From contig JALMGJ010000020.1 of the NCBI GenBank assembly GCA_023362775.1, forward strand, positions 7,954,501-8,018,500: a DNA stretch of 64,000 nt, in the 5' to 3' direction. This DNA is from Charina bottae. Its lineage: Eukaryota; Chordata; Lepidosauria; Squamata; Charinaidae. The position numbers were made by a program, and so were the translations under genes. Under the pieces are notes generated by a model. That model was not told where the DNA came from and did not search any database. It worked only from the letters and a program-made list of their open reading frames with translations. Below are positions 45,934 to 56,577 of this stretch, in pieces; positions within the stretch are counted from its first letter, which is position 1; every line of letters starts with the position of its first letter.

Positions 45934-46146
45934 TGCTTCTTCTTCCTCCCCTGTTGGGATAATCCACGAGGCTTGCAAAAAACACGAAGCTTTACTTCTC
46001 CTCAAACAGAAAATGGCCAGCAGCTTCCAGCAGGTTTCAAAAAACAAAAGCCTCCTTCCAGCAAGTTTCAAAACTTGCCTTTCAAATGCAAATGAAATTG
46101 TTCATCTCTTTTCTTTCCATATTTCTATTTCTGATCAGCAGAGATT

Positions 46147-46162
46147 TGCTGGGCCCATAACC
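46147..46162 (-). promoter_or_regulatory. Copia primer-binding site for an internal part of initiator tRNA-Met
   Basis: The plus strand reads TGCTGGGCCCATAACC, identical to the anticodon arm of vertebrate initiator tRNA-Met (including the CAT anticodon). The element RNA therefore has GGTTATGGGCCCAGCA immediately next to the 5' LTR. Drosophila copia is known to use the same internal region of a cleaved tRNA-iMet half as its primer. Confidence 0.88.
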
Positions 46163-46695
46163 TATTGTAGTTTTTAATAATTTGTGAGATCAGAGTTATA
46201 GAAATATTAAGAAATAAATGAACTGGGGAAAAAACTTGCAGTAGAAAAATGCTGCTTTTATTTTAAAACAAATAAACAGAAACTTAACTCTTCAGCCATT
46301 TCCCAGCTGGGAAAAGCATGGCTTAATTAGCATAGCTTGAGGCAATTTTGCCTCTCTGCACTCACCAACAACATTGTAGTACAGGAGTAGAAGCAGTAAA
46401 CACAATAGAAGAATTTACATTTTAAAGCTTTTACAATTTAAACCTGGCAGTACCTGAGTGGACAGAGCTTGGCATGTGACCACTCACCTAGGCAACTTAT
46501 TACTTATTTGGGAAAGAACAAACAAGTATCTTTCTGATTGGCTAAACAAACTAGACTTTGAGGCTCCAACAATTAACATTCCTGAGGGGGGTTTGCAAGA
46601 GCTCTCCTGAAGCCCACAGGAAAAAACTTTTAGCAGCTTGACTTTTTAAAACTCAGTTTTCAAATTCTTTTCTGAATCATAAAATATATACAACA
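46163..46695 (-). repeat. 5' LTR of Copia element
   Basis: 533 bp partner of 41308-41842, adjoining the primer-binding site. Confidence 0.9.
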
Positions 46696-47282
46696 AAAAG
46701 TGTGTCACCACACCACCCGGAAGCGGCGGCGCGCACGTGCACGGCGGCAGCGGCGTGGGATCAGTGCTTCCGCGTTTTAGCGGAGGCTGCCGCCGCCATG
46801 CACACGCGCGCTGCTGCACGCCCCCCTGCACCGCCGCCGTGCGCGCGCCGCCACCGCGCTGCCGCCACCGCTGGTGTGTCGCCAGCGGCGGCACTTTGGA
46901 AAATCCTGTCATAGATATTTACATTGAAATATAGCATCAAAATGTGGCATAAATGGTAAAAGACCTAGCATTCTCCATTTCACAATGCACTAAATAATAC
47001 AGAAATGTAGACTGGATTTCATTCTAATTCCTTTCTCTTATTTCTTTAATTTACTATCAGCTCAACAAGCTGCACCTAACCATCTGGGCTTATATAATTA
47101 CACCCTTCCTTCCACACATGTCACAGCATTCATTTCACAATCAATGTGGTTTGAATGATGAAGGCCTCCTTGCAGTTTGTCAAGGAATCCACATTGGAAA
47201 ATTCTACTAGAATTGTTCTTTAAATATAAAGTAAATATAAATTAATAGTCTATTAATAAAGGCTACTCTAATAAAATCTAGA

Positions 47283-47628
47283 CCACTTTGGTCTAGTGGT
47301 TAAGGCAACGGGCTAGAAACCAGGAGACTGAGAGTTCTAGTCCCACCTTAGGCATGAAAGCCAGCTGGGTGACCTTGGGCCAGTCACTCACACTCTCTCA
47401 GCCCTAGGAAGGAGCCAATAGCAAACCAGGAGACTGAGAGTTCTAGTCCCGCCTTAGGCATGAAAGCCGGCTGGGTGACCTTGGGCCAGTCGCTCTCTCT
47501 CAGCCCCAACTCACCTCACAGGGTTGTTGTTGTGGGGAAAATAGGAGGAGGAAGGAGTATTTGGTATGTTCGCCGCCTTGAGTTATTTATAAAAATAATA
47601 AAGGCGGAATAGAAAATAAATAAATAAT
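47283..47628 (+). mobile_element. tRNA-derived SINE with internal duplication
   Basis: tRNA-like head (TCTAGTGGTTAAGGCAACGG; B-box-like GAGTTCTAGTCCC), then GCTGGGTGACCTTGGGCCAG, CTCACCTCACAGGGTTGTTG, and a tail CCTTGAGTTATTTATAAAAA..AAATAAATAAATAA. The segment from AAACCAGGAGACTGAGAG through CCTTGGGCCAGTC occurs twice (about 47317-47386 and 47423-47491), so the copy has a partial tandem duplication of its front half. Confidence 0.78.
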
Positions 47629-49376
47629 GCTTCTAAATACCAACCACACTCTGGCATTGCACCAAAAGATGCATACATTTTTTCCTGTGCTTCCCACAAA
47701 ATCAGCAGTTAGAACTAGGGAACTAGGGACCTTTTTGGGAGGGGGAGGGAAAAAGTATCATTTGATATTTTGGGGAAAAAATTAAGCACTCTGCTTGTTT
47801 TACTTCAGGATGCAGCTTCTGTATTTCATTCCATCCATAACAAATCTAATCTTTATTTTCCTTAATTCATTGTATAATGTCTAAAATGCATTTCTTAATA
47901 CAAGAATTTTTTCTAAACAAAATATGCTTGGTTTGATAGATACAACAATAACATCTGAACCAACATTTTTCTGTAGTAGTTGTATATTTAGGATTATATC
48001 CAACAGTACCACTGGCAGTTTGGATTTATGCCCCTCCAATACCCAGTGACCCCCTAATTTTCTCTTGGAAAGTGCGGAACCTCCAGAACAGATGGGTGTA
48101 TAGTTCAAGGAGGAAGAGAATAATGGAAACTTGCACTACATAGTGTTAGGTGTAGCTTTCATTGTATAATCCTATTTATTTTTTTAGATTTATATGGCCT
48201 CCCATCTTGCTGTAGTGACTGTGGATTCCTAACAACAAATAATAACACCATTGAAAATGACACAACAACAAAAATACACACACACACAGACACGTTTACT
48301 TAAAGTATGCCTCACTAAATTGTAGGTAAGTTGATACAGGAATGCATTCTAAGTCTATTTACTGAAATCAGTGCAGGTCAGTCAAGTGATCTTTAATATA
48401 TGCCATTTCTTTCTTCAGCTATCTTATCTGTCAACAAATTTTTCCCTTTGATTTTAGTGTGAGGTTACGTTAAGACTCCCCTGTCTTTTTTAGATCAGTG
48501 CACACATTTGAACTGTTATGAAGATATCTTGGTTGTTGTCACAGAATGGCTGCCATAGAGACCAAGGCTAGTCACAAAATATCCACTTATCATAAGGTGT
48601 CCTTGCTATATTGTTTGGCCCCAAAGTATGCTCTCTACTCCTTCAGTTTTCCTTTTTTCTTTTTTTGGGCAAGTGGGGAAGCTACCAAATGAAGCATTGG
48701 GCTATGTCTCCCACCATCCTCTTGAGTCTCTGGAGGTCCAGACAAATTCTTGAAAATAAAGATAATGCTAAAGAATAGCTCTTCGTTTTGCAACGTGTTG
48801 ATTTTCCATTTATTTTATCTTTTGATAAAAAGAATGCTTTCAAAAATGGAGTCTGATGGGCACCAAGGGAGGTGTCTGCAGGAGCTACATAGGAGACCCA
48901 GGCTACTAGAAATGGTTACTATGGAAGCTTCTGTCCTTCCTGTGGTTCTATTGATTGTTGCTCACATTCCTGGAATCTAATTACCCTTAACTAGCAGTAC
49001 AGCCTTTTCTCTATGGATCACATGTTATTTGGGGATTGCTGTCTTAGAAGCATCCACATTTGATAGCACGTGTATATGAGGAATCTTGCTTTCATCTGAG
49101 GTTTATCTTTACCACTTACCTAGCCTTTAACATGCTTTTCTAATGATCATGAAAACACTGATGGTGTGGGAGGTTGGACTAAGAGTGTTTGACAGGACTC
49201 CTAACCAGAGGTTTAGCTTTGATTTTTCAACAATAATTTGACTGCATGGATTTTTCGGATGCTGGGGTACAAAGTGGCATGGATTGATAGCTTTTCTGAT
49301 ATTCCTAGCCCTTCTTCATAAAACTTCTTGCTTACTGCTGTTTTTTTGCTTCTGACTAAATATTTTGGAAGCACCT
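47629..49376 (+). other. Intron sequence without recognised features
   Basis: Contains a short CA run near 48276. No exon or recognised repeat. Confidence 0.4.
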
Positions 49377-49390
49377 ATATAAAGGCATTA

Positions 49391-52300
49391 TACTAAATAT
49401 AATGGATCATCAAACTAAATGGATCAGTACAACCAAAGAGATGTCGGTATACCATCGGAAGATGGGACTCCCAGGTCGGAAGATGGTCAAAATGCTACTG
49501 GGGAGGAACAGAGGATACGTTCAACTAGCCCCAGATGTGATGACGCAGCTAGCTCAAAGCCGAAAGGACGGCTAGCGGCCGACAGTGCTGGTGGTGAACG
49601 ACGAATCCGATGTTCTAAAGATCAACACACCATAGGAACCTGGAATGTAAGATCTATGAGCCAGGGCAAATTGGATGTGGTTATTGGTGAGATGTCAAGA
49701 TTAAATATAGACATTTTAGGTGTCAGTGAACTGAAATGGACTGGGATGGGCCACTTCACATCCGATGACCACCAGATCTACTACTGTGGACAAGAGGACC
49801 ACAGAAGAAATGGAGTAGCCTTCATAATTAATAATAAAGTGGCTAAAGCAGTGCTTGGATACAATCCAAAAAACGATAGAATGATCTCAATTCGAATTCA
49901 GGGTAAGCCATTTAACATCACAGTGATCCAAATATACGCCCCAACCACAGATGCTGAAGAAGCAGAAGTAGATCAGTTCTATGAGGATCTGCAGCACCTA
50001 CTAGATAATACACCAAAAAGAGATGTTATTTTCATTACAGGAGACTGGAATGCTAAGGTGGGTAGTCAGACGACACCTGGAATTACAGGCAAGCATGGTC
50101 TGGGAGAACAAAATGAAGCAGGACATAGGCTGATAGAATTTTGCCAAGACAACTCACTGTGCATAACAAACACTCTCTTCCAACAACCTAAAAGACGACT
50201 TTATACATGGACTTCACCAGATGGTCGACACCGAAATCAGATTGACTACATCCTTTGCAGCCAAAGGTGGCGGACCTCTATACAGTCGGTAAAAACAAGA
50301 CCTGGAGCTGACTGTAGTTCAGATCACGAACTTCTTATTGCAAAATTTAGAATCAGACTAAAGAGAATAGGGAAGACCCACAGATCAGTTAGATATGAGC
50401 TCACTAATATTCCTAAGGAATATGCAGTGGAGGTGAAGAATAGATTTAAGGGACTAGATTTAGTAGATAGGGTCCCAGAAGAACTATGGACAGAAGTTCG
50501 CAACATTGTTCAGGAGGCGGCAACAAAAAACGTCCCAAAGAAAAAGAAAACCAAGAAGGCAAGATGGCTGTCTGCTGAAACACTGGAAGTAGCCCAAGAA
50601 AGAAGGAAAGCAAAAGGCAACAGTGATAGGGGGAGATATGCCCAATTAAATGCAAAATTCCAGAGGTTAGCCAGAAGAGATAAGGAATTATTTTTAAACA
50701 AGCAATGTGCGGAAGTGGAAGAAGACAATAGAATAGGAAGGACAAGAGACCTCTTCCAGAAAATTAGAAACATTGGAGGTAAATTCCAGGCAAAAATGGG
50801 TATGATCAAAAACAAAGATGGTAAGGACCTAACAGAAGCAGAAGAGATCAAGAAAAGGTGGCAAGAATATACGGAAGATCTGTATAGGAAGGATAATAAT
50901 ATTGGAGATAGCTTTGACGGTGTGGTCAGTGAGTTAGAGCCAGACATCCTGAAGAGTGAGGTTGAATGGGCCTTAAGAAGCATTGCTAATAACAAGGCAG
51001 CAGGAGACGACCGTATCCCAGCTGAACTGTTTAAAATCTTGCAAGATGATGCTGTCAAGGTGATGCATGCCATATGCCAGCAAATTTGGAAAAGACAAGA
51101 ATGGCCATCAGATTGGAAAAAATCAACTTATATCCCCATACCAAAAAAGGGAAGCACTAAAGAATGTTCAAACTATCGAACAGTGGCACTTATTTCACAT
51201 GCCAGTAAGGTAATGCTCAAGATCTTGCAAGGTAGACTCCAGCAATTCATGGAGCGAGAATTGCCAGATGTACAAGCTGGGTTTAGAAAAGGCAGAGGAA
51301 CTAGAGACCAAATTGCCAATATCCGCTGGATAATGGAGAAAGCCAGGGAATTTCAGAAAAACATCTATTTCTGTTTTATTGACTATTCTAAAGCCTTTGA
51401 CTGTGTGGATCATAACAAATTGTGGCAAGTTCTTGGTGGTATGGGGATACCAAGTCATCTTGTCTGCCTCCTGAGGAATCTGTATAACGACCAAGTAGCA
51501 ACGGTAAGAACAGAGCACGGAACAACGGACTGGTTTAAGATTGGGAAAGGAGTACGGCAGGGTTGTATACTCTCACCCTACCTATTCAACCTGTACGCAG
51601 AACACATCATGCGACATGCTGGGCTTGAGGAATCCAAGGCTGGAGTTAAAATCGCTGGAAGAAACATTAACAATCTCAGATATGCAGATGATACCACTTT
51701 GATGGCTGAAAGCGAGGAGGAGTTGAGGAGCCTTATGACGAAGGTGAAAGAAGAAAGTGCAAAAGCTGGGTTGCAGTTAAACCTCAAAAAAACCAAGATT
51801 ATGGCAACGAGCTTGATTGATGACTGGCAAATAGAGGGAGAAAAAGTGGAGGCAGTGACAGACTTTGTATTTCTAGGCGCAAAGATTACTGCAGATGCTG
51901 ACTGCAGCCAGGAAATCAGAAGACGTCTACTTCTTGGGAGGAGAGCAATGGCAAATCTTGATAAAATAGTTAAGAGCAGAGACATCACACTGACAACAAA
52001 GGTCCGCATAGTTAAAGCAATGGTATTCCCTGTAGTAACCTATGGCGGCGAGAGCTGGACCATAAGGAAGGCTGAGCGAAGGAAGATAGATGCTTTTGAA
52101 CTGTGGTGTTGGAGGAAAATTCTGAGAGTGCCTTGGACTGCAAGAAGATCAAACCAGTCCATACTCCAGGAAATCAAGCCAGACTGCTCACTTGAGGGAA
52201 TGATATTAAAGGCAAAACTGAAGTACTTTGGCCACATAATGAGAAGACAGGATACCCTGGAGAAGACGCTGATGCTAGGGAAAGTGGAAGGCAAAAGGAA

Positions 52301-52457
52301 GAGGGGCAGACCAAGGGCAAGATGGATGGATGGTATTCTGGAGGTGACGGACTCAACCATTGGGGAGCTGGGGATGGTGACGGCCGACAGAAAGCTCTGG
52401 CGTGGACTGGTCCATGAAGTCACGAAGAGTCGGAAACGACTGAACGAATAAACAACA
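49391..52457 (+). mobile_element. RTE/BovB LINE with complete ORF
   Basis: A 3067-bp element bounded by a perfect 14-bp duplication ATATAAAGGCATTA (49377-49390 and 52458-52471). It has a very short 5' leader (28 bp), one uninterrupted ORF and a short 3' end AACGAATAAACAACA, the usual BovB layout. The clean duplication and intact ORF indicate a very recent insertion. It may lack part of a longer 5'UTR promoter. It lies in KLF7 intron 1 in the gene's orientation. Confidence 0.95.
49419..52451 (+). CDS. BovB endonuclease-reverse transcriptase (intact, 1010 aa)
   Basis: Encodes the LINE protein that nicks target DNA and reverse transcribes the element RNA at the nick. The N-terminal ~68 residues are polar. 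The APE-type endonuclease follows with GTWNVRS (N76), GVSELKW (E104), GDWN (D209, N211) and SSDHELL (D302, H303). Reverse transcriptase: YIPIPKKGSTKECSNYRTVA (near 571-590), FIDYSKAFDCVDH (D655), GVRQGCILSP (711-720) and the catalytic YADD (755-758). A C-terminal region with RRSNQSILQEIKP and KLKYFGHIMRRQDTLEKTLM closes before the stop at 52449-52451. All expected catalytic residues are present and no frameshift or stop is seen, so activity is possible, though not shown. The end AGAGTCGGAAACGACTG (52426-52442) is shared with the Sauria SINEs. Confidence 0.95.
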   Translation: MDQYNQRDVGIPSEDGTPRSEDGQNATGEEQRIRSTSPRCDDAASSKPKGRLAADSAGGERRIRCSKDQHTIGTWNVRSMSQGKLDVVIGEMSRLNIDILGVSELKWTGMGHFTSDDHQIYYCGQEDHRRNGVAFIINNKVAKAVLGYNPKNDRMISIRIQGKPFNITVIQIYAPTTDAEEAEVDQFYEDLQHLLDNTPKRDVIFITGDWNAKVGSQTTPGITGKHGLGEQNEAGHRLIEFCQDNSLCITNTLFQQPKRRLYTWTSPDGRHRNQIDYILCSQRWRTSIQSVKTRPGADCSSDHELLIAKFRIRLKRIGKTHRSVRYELTNIPKEYAVEVKNRFKGLDLVDRVPEELWTEVRNIVQEAATKNVPKKKKTKKARWLSAETLEVAQERRKAKGNSDRGRYAQLNAKFQRLARRDKELFLNKQCAEVEEDNRIGRTRDLFQKIRNIGGKFQAKMGMIKNKDGKDLTEAEEIKKRWQEYTEDLYRKDNNIGDSFDGVVSELEPDILKSEVEWALRSIANNKAAGDDRIPAELFKILQDDAVKVMHAICQQIWKRQEWPSDWKKSTYIPIPKKGSTKECSNYRTVALISHASKVMLKILQGRLQQFMERELPDVQAGFRKGRGTRDQIANIRWIMEKAREFQKNIYFCFIDYSKAFDCVDHNKLWQVLGGMGIPSHLVCLLRNLYNDQVATVRTEHGTTDWFKIGKGVRQGCILSPYLFNLYAEHIMRHAGLEESKAGVKIAGRNINNLRYADDTTLMAESEEELRSLMTKVKEESAKAGLQLNLKKTKIMATSLIDDWQIEGEKVEAVTDFVFLGAKITADADCSQEIRRRLLLGRRAMANLDKIVKSRDITLTTKVRIVKAMVFPVVTYGGESWTIRKAERRKIDAFELWCWRKILRVPWTARRSNQSILQEIKPDCSLEGMILKAKLKYFGHIMRRQDTLEKTLMLGKVEGKRKRGRPRARWMDGILEVTDSTIGELGMVTADRKLWRGLVHEVTKSRKRLNE

Positions 52458-52471
52458 ATATAAAGGCATTA

Positions 52472-53467
52472 AGGAAAGATATTTAACAACTGCAACATAT
52501 TGAGCAATTGATATGTGAGAGAACTATATGCCTTTGTATGTAAAATACATAATAAATAGCCAGAGTTGATATACACTACATGCTACAGTGAGATAACATA
52601 GTGTCTTCAATATTTAATTAATTTAGAATATAAACTGTAGACAGAAGCTAGTTAAAAGTGAAGTTATGAGTCCTATTCGAGTCCTTTTGACTACAGAATA
52701 AAATAGCATCTAATCAATAGCTTGGAATGCAATTAATTTAGAGTGTAGTTGCTAGATTACCAGCGGGGGCTGAACAGTCCCATCACATCACATTACACTG
52801 GAGATCCAATGGACTGGCTCCAAGTCCACTTCCAAGTTCAATTGGAAGTGCTGTTTTTGACCTTAAATGCCGTTTATAATGTAAGGAATGGGGTATCTCA
52901 GCATACCCAATAGTTCAACATCTTCAGTAGAGGGCCTTCTGCAGATAACCTCCATCATATGAGACAAGGCAGGAGGAAAGGAAAGGAGGGGATGCTCAGT
53001 ACCCCAGTTGGAGAAAGTTTCCGGAGGTGGTCTTTATGGAACCCGATTTGTTGATCTGTGGGTACCAAGCAAGCATCTTTTCATATTACCAGGACTTTTA
53101 AGGCTTAATTTTAGCCACCTTTTTGTTGTGTTTTTAAAGATCTTGCTGCTTCTTGTCTTTGCATTTTATTGTTTCCTGCTTTTTAATAACTTTAATATAC
53201 TGTATTCTGTTTATACAACTGTTGCTAGACGTTTTTGCTCAAGTATCATACTTTATCTGTATTTTTATAATACTAATAAAATGATCCGTTTGTTTATGCC
53301 AGTGGAGATGGACTTGAGGATCAGGATGGAAAGACTGTATTATAATTGGAGTATCTGTGTAAAATAATGATTGCTGATGCAGAATAAAGACTCATAATAA
53401 ACTGACATGAAGTCTCTATTTCATTGGTGTTTATCTTCTAAAAAATATAAGATGATTTACAAGATGA
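52472..53467 (+). other. Intron sequence without recognised features
   Basis: The 119-codon frame at 53008-53367 is hydrophobic, T-rich and without motif; not called. Confidence 0.4.
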
Positions 53468-53483
53468 TAGACATAGATTTTAA

Positions 53484-53813
53484 GGGGGCGTGGTGGCTCA
53501 GCGGTTAAGACGCCAGGCTTGTCGATCGGAAGGTCACAAGTTCGGAAGTTCGAGACCCTAGCCCCGCGTGACGGAGTGAGCTCCCGCACTCGCCCCAGCT
53601 CTTGCCAACCTAGCAATTCGAAAGCATGCAAATGCAAGTAGATGAATAGGTACCACTTTGGTGGGATGGTAAAAGCGTTCTGCGCACGTCATGCTGGCCA
53701 CATGACTGCGGAAGTGTCTTCGGACAACGTTGGCTCTTCGGCTAACAAACGGAGATGAGCACCGGCCCCTAGAGTTGGACACGACTGTGTGGGGGAACCT
53801 TTACCTTTACTTT
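53484..53813 (+). mobile_element. Sauria-type SINE, full length
   Basis: GGGGGCGTGGTGGCTCAGCG head with A and B boxes (AAGTTCGAGACCC), the core, the BovB-like end AGAGTTGGACACGACTG and ACCTTTACCTTT. A 16-bp duplication TAGACAYAGATTTTAA (53468-53483 and 53814-53829, one mismatch) flanks it. Confidence 0.88.
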
Positions 53814-53829
53814 TAGACACAGATTTTAA

Positions 53830-56575
53830 CATTTATGTTTCGGAATTGTGTTTTCTTCAAAGGATTCTGTTTGTGCCCATAAACCTTGAATATTTCATAA
53901 AGCTTTGTCTCTTTCATAATACAGTACAAGAAAAGCTTCAGTTTGACAGTAAAATACAGTAAAACTAGTAAATATAGTAAACATAATCTGTGTTTTTATT
54001 TGTTATTGGCGCTTTTCATTTCTGCAACTCTGGCTTATTTCATTTAACTCTCATTGTGTTGAAAAATGTATGTCATTGTATATACAGAAATGTTTTTTCA
54101 TACCTGTACTTAACAGATGTTTGCAGTCTGAGGGAAAGTTCTAAGAAAAAATTTTCATCTCCTGTTCAGAAGATCTATATCAGTGTTTCCCAACTTGGCA
54201 ACTTCTAGGTGTATGGACTTCAACCCTCAGAAGAGCTGGTGCCTCTTCTGTATATCTTAACTGGTCAAGCATCATGATTAGCATGTAACTCATAACAGAG
54301 GTCTGATACTGTGTCCTTGTGAAGCTTCTCAAGAAGGTAGTTGGTGAGTGCTTTCTGATGCCAGAATGTGAATAAATATAGCCTTGCAGGGACACATGCT
54401 AGGCTTCTCATAAAGATGAGGAAAACAGTAGCAGAGCTGGGTAAGGGAATGTGCAAGGTACTTTATTTTAAAGCTGCTGATCATTACCTTGTTTGGCAGA
54501 TCATTTTACCTGCAAGATTGAAAGAAAAAAGGTTGTGGACGAATCTTTTAGTGTGATACTGTTCCTATTGTAGGTTTGTTATATTTAGGCCAATTTTAAA
54601 GCTAGTTTAGTTATAATTAAGGCTGTCTTCTCACAACAGATTAAGACGGGGGTGGATTGGGACTCCAGATCTGCATGGAGTCCCCAGTACCCTTTTAGTG
54701 GCTTCCAGACTTGTCTGTCAACCATACTTCAACAGTGCAATTACCAAAATTTACTTTAGTGTAAGCTCCAAAGTGAGGGTGCTTGGAGTTAAAAAAAAAA
54801 TCTCAGCTTCTCCTAAAATCAAAGGAGGAAAAAGCTTGGAAAATCTCCACCTTACCCCTTTGAATGCCTTGGCTTCATCCATTGCAGTTGCAGTCCTCAT
54901 TCACCAAAAATGGTAAGTATGACTACCAGTCACAAGGTTGCTGTGGTAAGCTGTAGATAATTGTTAGCATGGCTTGATAAACCCTGGGGATCTGGTTCAC
55001 ACAGAACAACAAGCTCTATACAAAGGCTTACAAACTGGCTGGATTCACCCAATATATAAGCCAGAACCTATACTTTTCTGGCTTAGTCTATGGAAGGATT
55101 TCAAAAAAGTCAAACTCTTCCTGAAACATTTGAACTGGTCTTTCAAAGGTATTTCCCTCCCAGTTTTTCACAAGCAGAGTCAATTGTGAAAATATATCTA
55201 CTTCCTCTTTAGAATGGCTGTGTATTTCATAGGATTGACAGGGTAGGTCAGTCATTAAGCTGGGATATGGTTTGTTGGATAAATGCGGTATACACATTGA
55301 AACACTGGTTTGTAAATCATGGTTTATGGCTTGGTGCAGAGTGTATCTTGTGTAAGTGTATATCTGTGCAGGATGATCTGAGAATTTGCAGATAGAGGCT
55401 CCATATACTCTACCTGCATAATTAATGTGTTCTGTAGCATTTCTCATAAGAACAAATGTTTGTGCCATTATTAATTGACAAAAGCTATTGCCTTAAATGG
55501 ACTATTAGGCTCTGAAATGTAAAGCAGAAAAATGGGGGTAATGGGGGTAAGTGGGCAAGAAAGCTGTTGAGAATGCTTGTTGATGTATTTTGTCTCTTGC
55601 TTGTCTCCATGAAGACATATTTGGGTTTCTACATTATGGTAATGGTATTTAAATAAAGAAGCTGACAAGGAAGGTTGCTGAAGTATTTTATTGTCTCAGG
55701 ACCCATTTGGGTGGTAATGTTAAAACAAAGCCACACAGTTACAGAAAACTGATTTTATGGGGGAATTGGTTGCTAGGTTTAAATTTCAATAGGATATTTT
55801 TTTACTAGATAACTGGATATTACTTTTTTGAGACACACATTATCATCATCATCATCAACCCCAAAATCAGAAAACAATATATTTGTTGAGGGAATTTTGG
55901 TGTCCCTTTTGGTTTTAGAAAGAGAAATATATTTGGATCAGTTTTAGAAAAGAGTTAATTCCAACATGTTACATTTGTAGTGAATTAAAAAAAAAACCAA
56001 AATCCAATGATTTAATTTGTTTTCTGGAACTTTTTTGTCCCAGGTGCATTTTTGTATATTATAAAAGAAAATTGTTAATCCTCCATTTCCTGCTCTATGG
56101 AATTTTAGGTATATAACCATATTCCATAATTCCTTTAGAAATAATATAATTTCTAATCCTTTTTAGATGGAATTTTCATGTATGCAGAGATGGGGTATGG
56201 GAACAGTCTGAGCTACATAAAATGCATGAAAAGCTGAGAATTTCAGCTGATCAGCAGTTTTTAAATCTGTTTGCAGTAGCTAGAGATCTGCAATTTATTT
56301 CTTTTCTCCATCTTAACAACTTTAACCATGACTGAAACCATGACACATGTTGGTTCCAAAGGTAAGGAGACAACACAAATTTAAGAGTATAAATGTGTAA
56401 CTGTCCAAGGTGCTCATGTCCTTCATCCTGGTCCTGAATATTATAGCAAAACAGTCTTAGCTTCTTTCCATTTTGTGCATGTGTTTCTCAGTCATGATGG
56501 CAAAAGTTGAACACGTGCTGTGGAAGAATATGTGGCTACTTAAGGGAAAGGTGCAGTGAAACGTTCAAACCTATT
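53830..56575 (+). other. Intron sequence, possible old repeats
   Basis: A half-MITE-like segment (CAGTGTTTCCCAACTTGGCA at 54181) resembles the ends of the 888/19462 MITEs but has no partner. 54970-55040 and 55290-55360 share wording with the dispersed repeat at 9285-9480. No exon seen. Confidence 0.35.
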
Positions 56576-56577
56576 TA

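Larger units (their letters stand above)
41308..46695 (-). mobile_element. Ty1/Copia LTR retrotransposon
   Basis: 5.4 kb in reverse orientation with two LTRs (roughly 1.5-2 percent different by eye), a primer-binding site, gag-pol in the Copia order (Gag, PR, IN, RT, RH) and a polypurine tract. Flanks AAACG (41303-41307) and AAAAG (46696-46700) suggest a 5-bp target duplication with one change. Gag is frameshifted by a 209-bp tandem duplication and pol has two nonsense codons, so this copy is dead but young. Copia elements are generally scarce in vertebrate genomes compared with Gypsy. Confidence 0.92.
41273..46908. mobile_element. hAT MITE split by Copia insertion
   Basis: The left piece 41273-41307 (CAGAGCTTTCCAAACTGTGT) and the right piece 46696-46908 (ending TTTGGAAAATCCTG) form one hAT element of about 243 bp. 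Perfect 8-bp duplications TCATAGAT lie outside both (41265-41272 and 46909-46916), so the Copia element inside inserted later. Confidence 0.9.

Noticed and set aside
53008..53367. Membrane protein gene (119 codons, hydrophobic)
   Set aside because: Hydrophobicity follows from T-rich composition; no family match or gene context.
8507..53813. tRNA genes at the SINE heads
   Set aside because: A and B boxes are present but no cloverleaf with acceptor pairing is seen, and they continue into SINE bodies.
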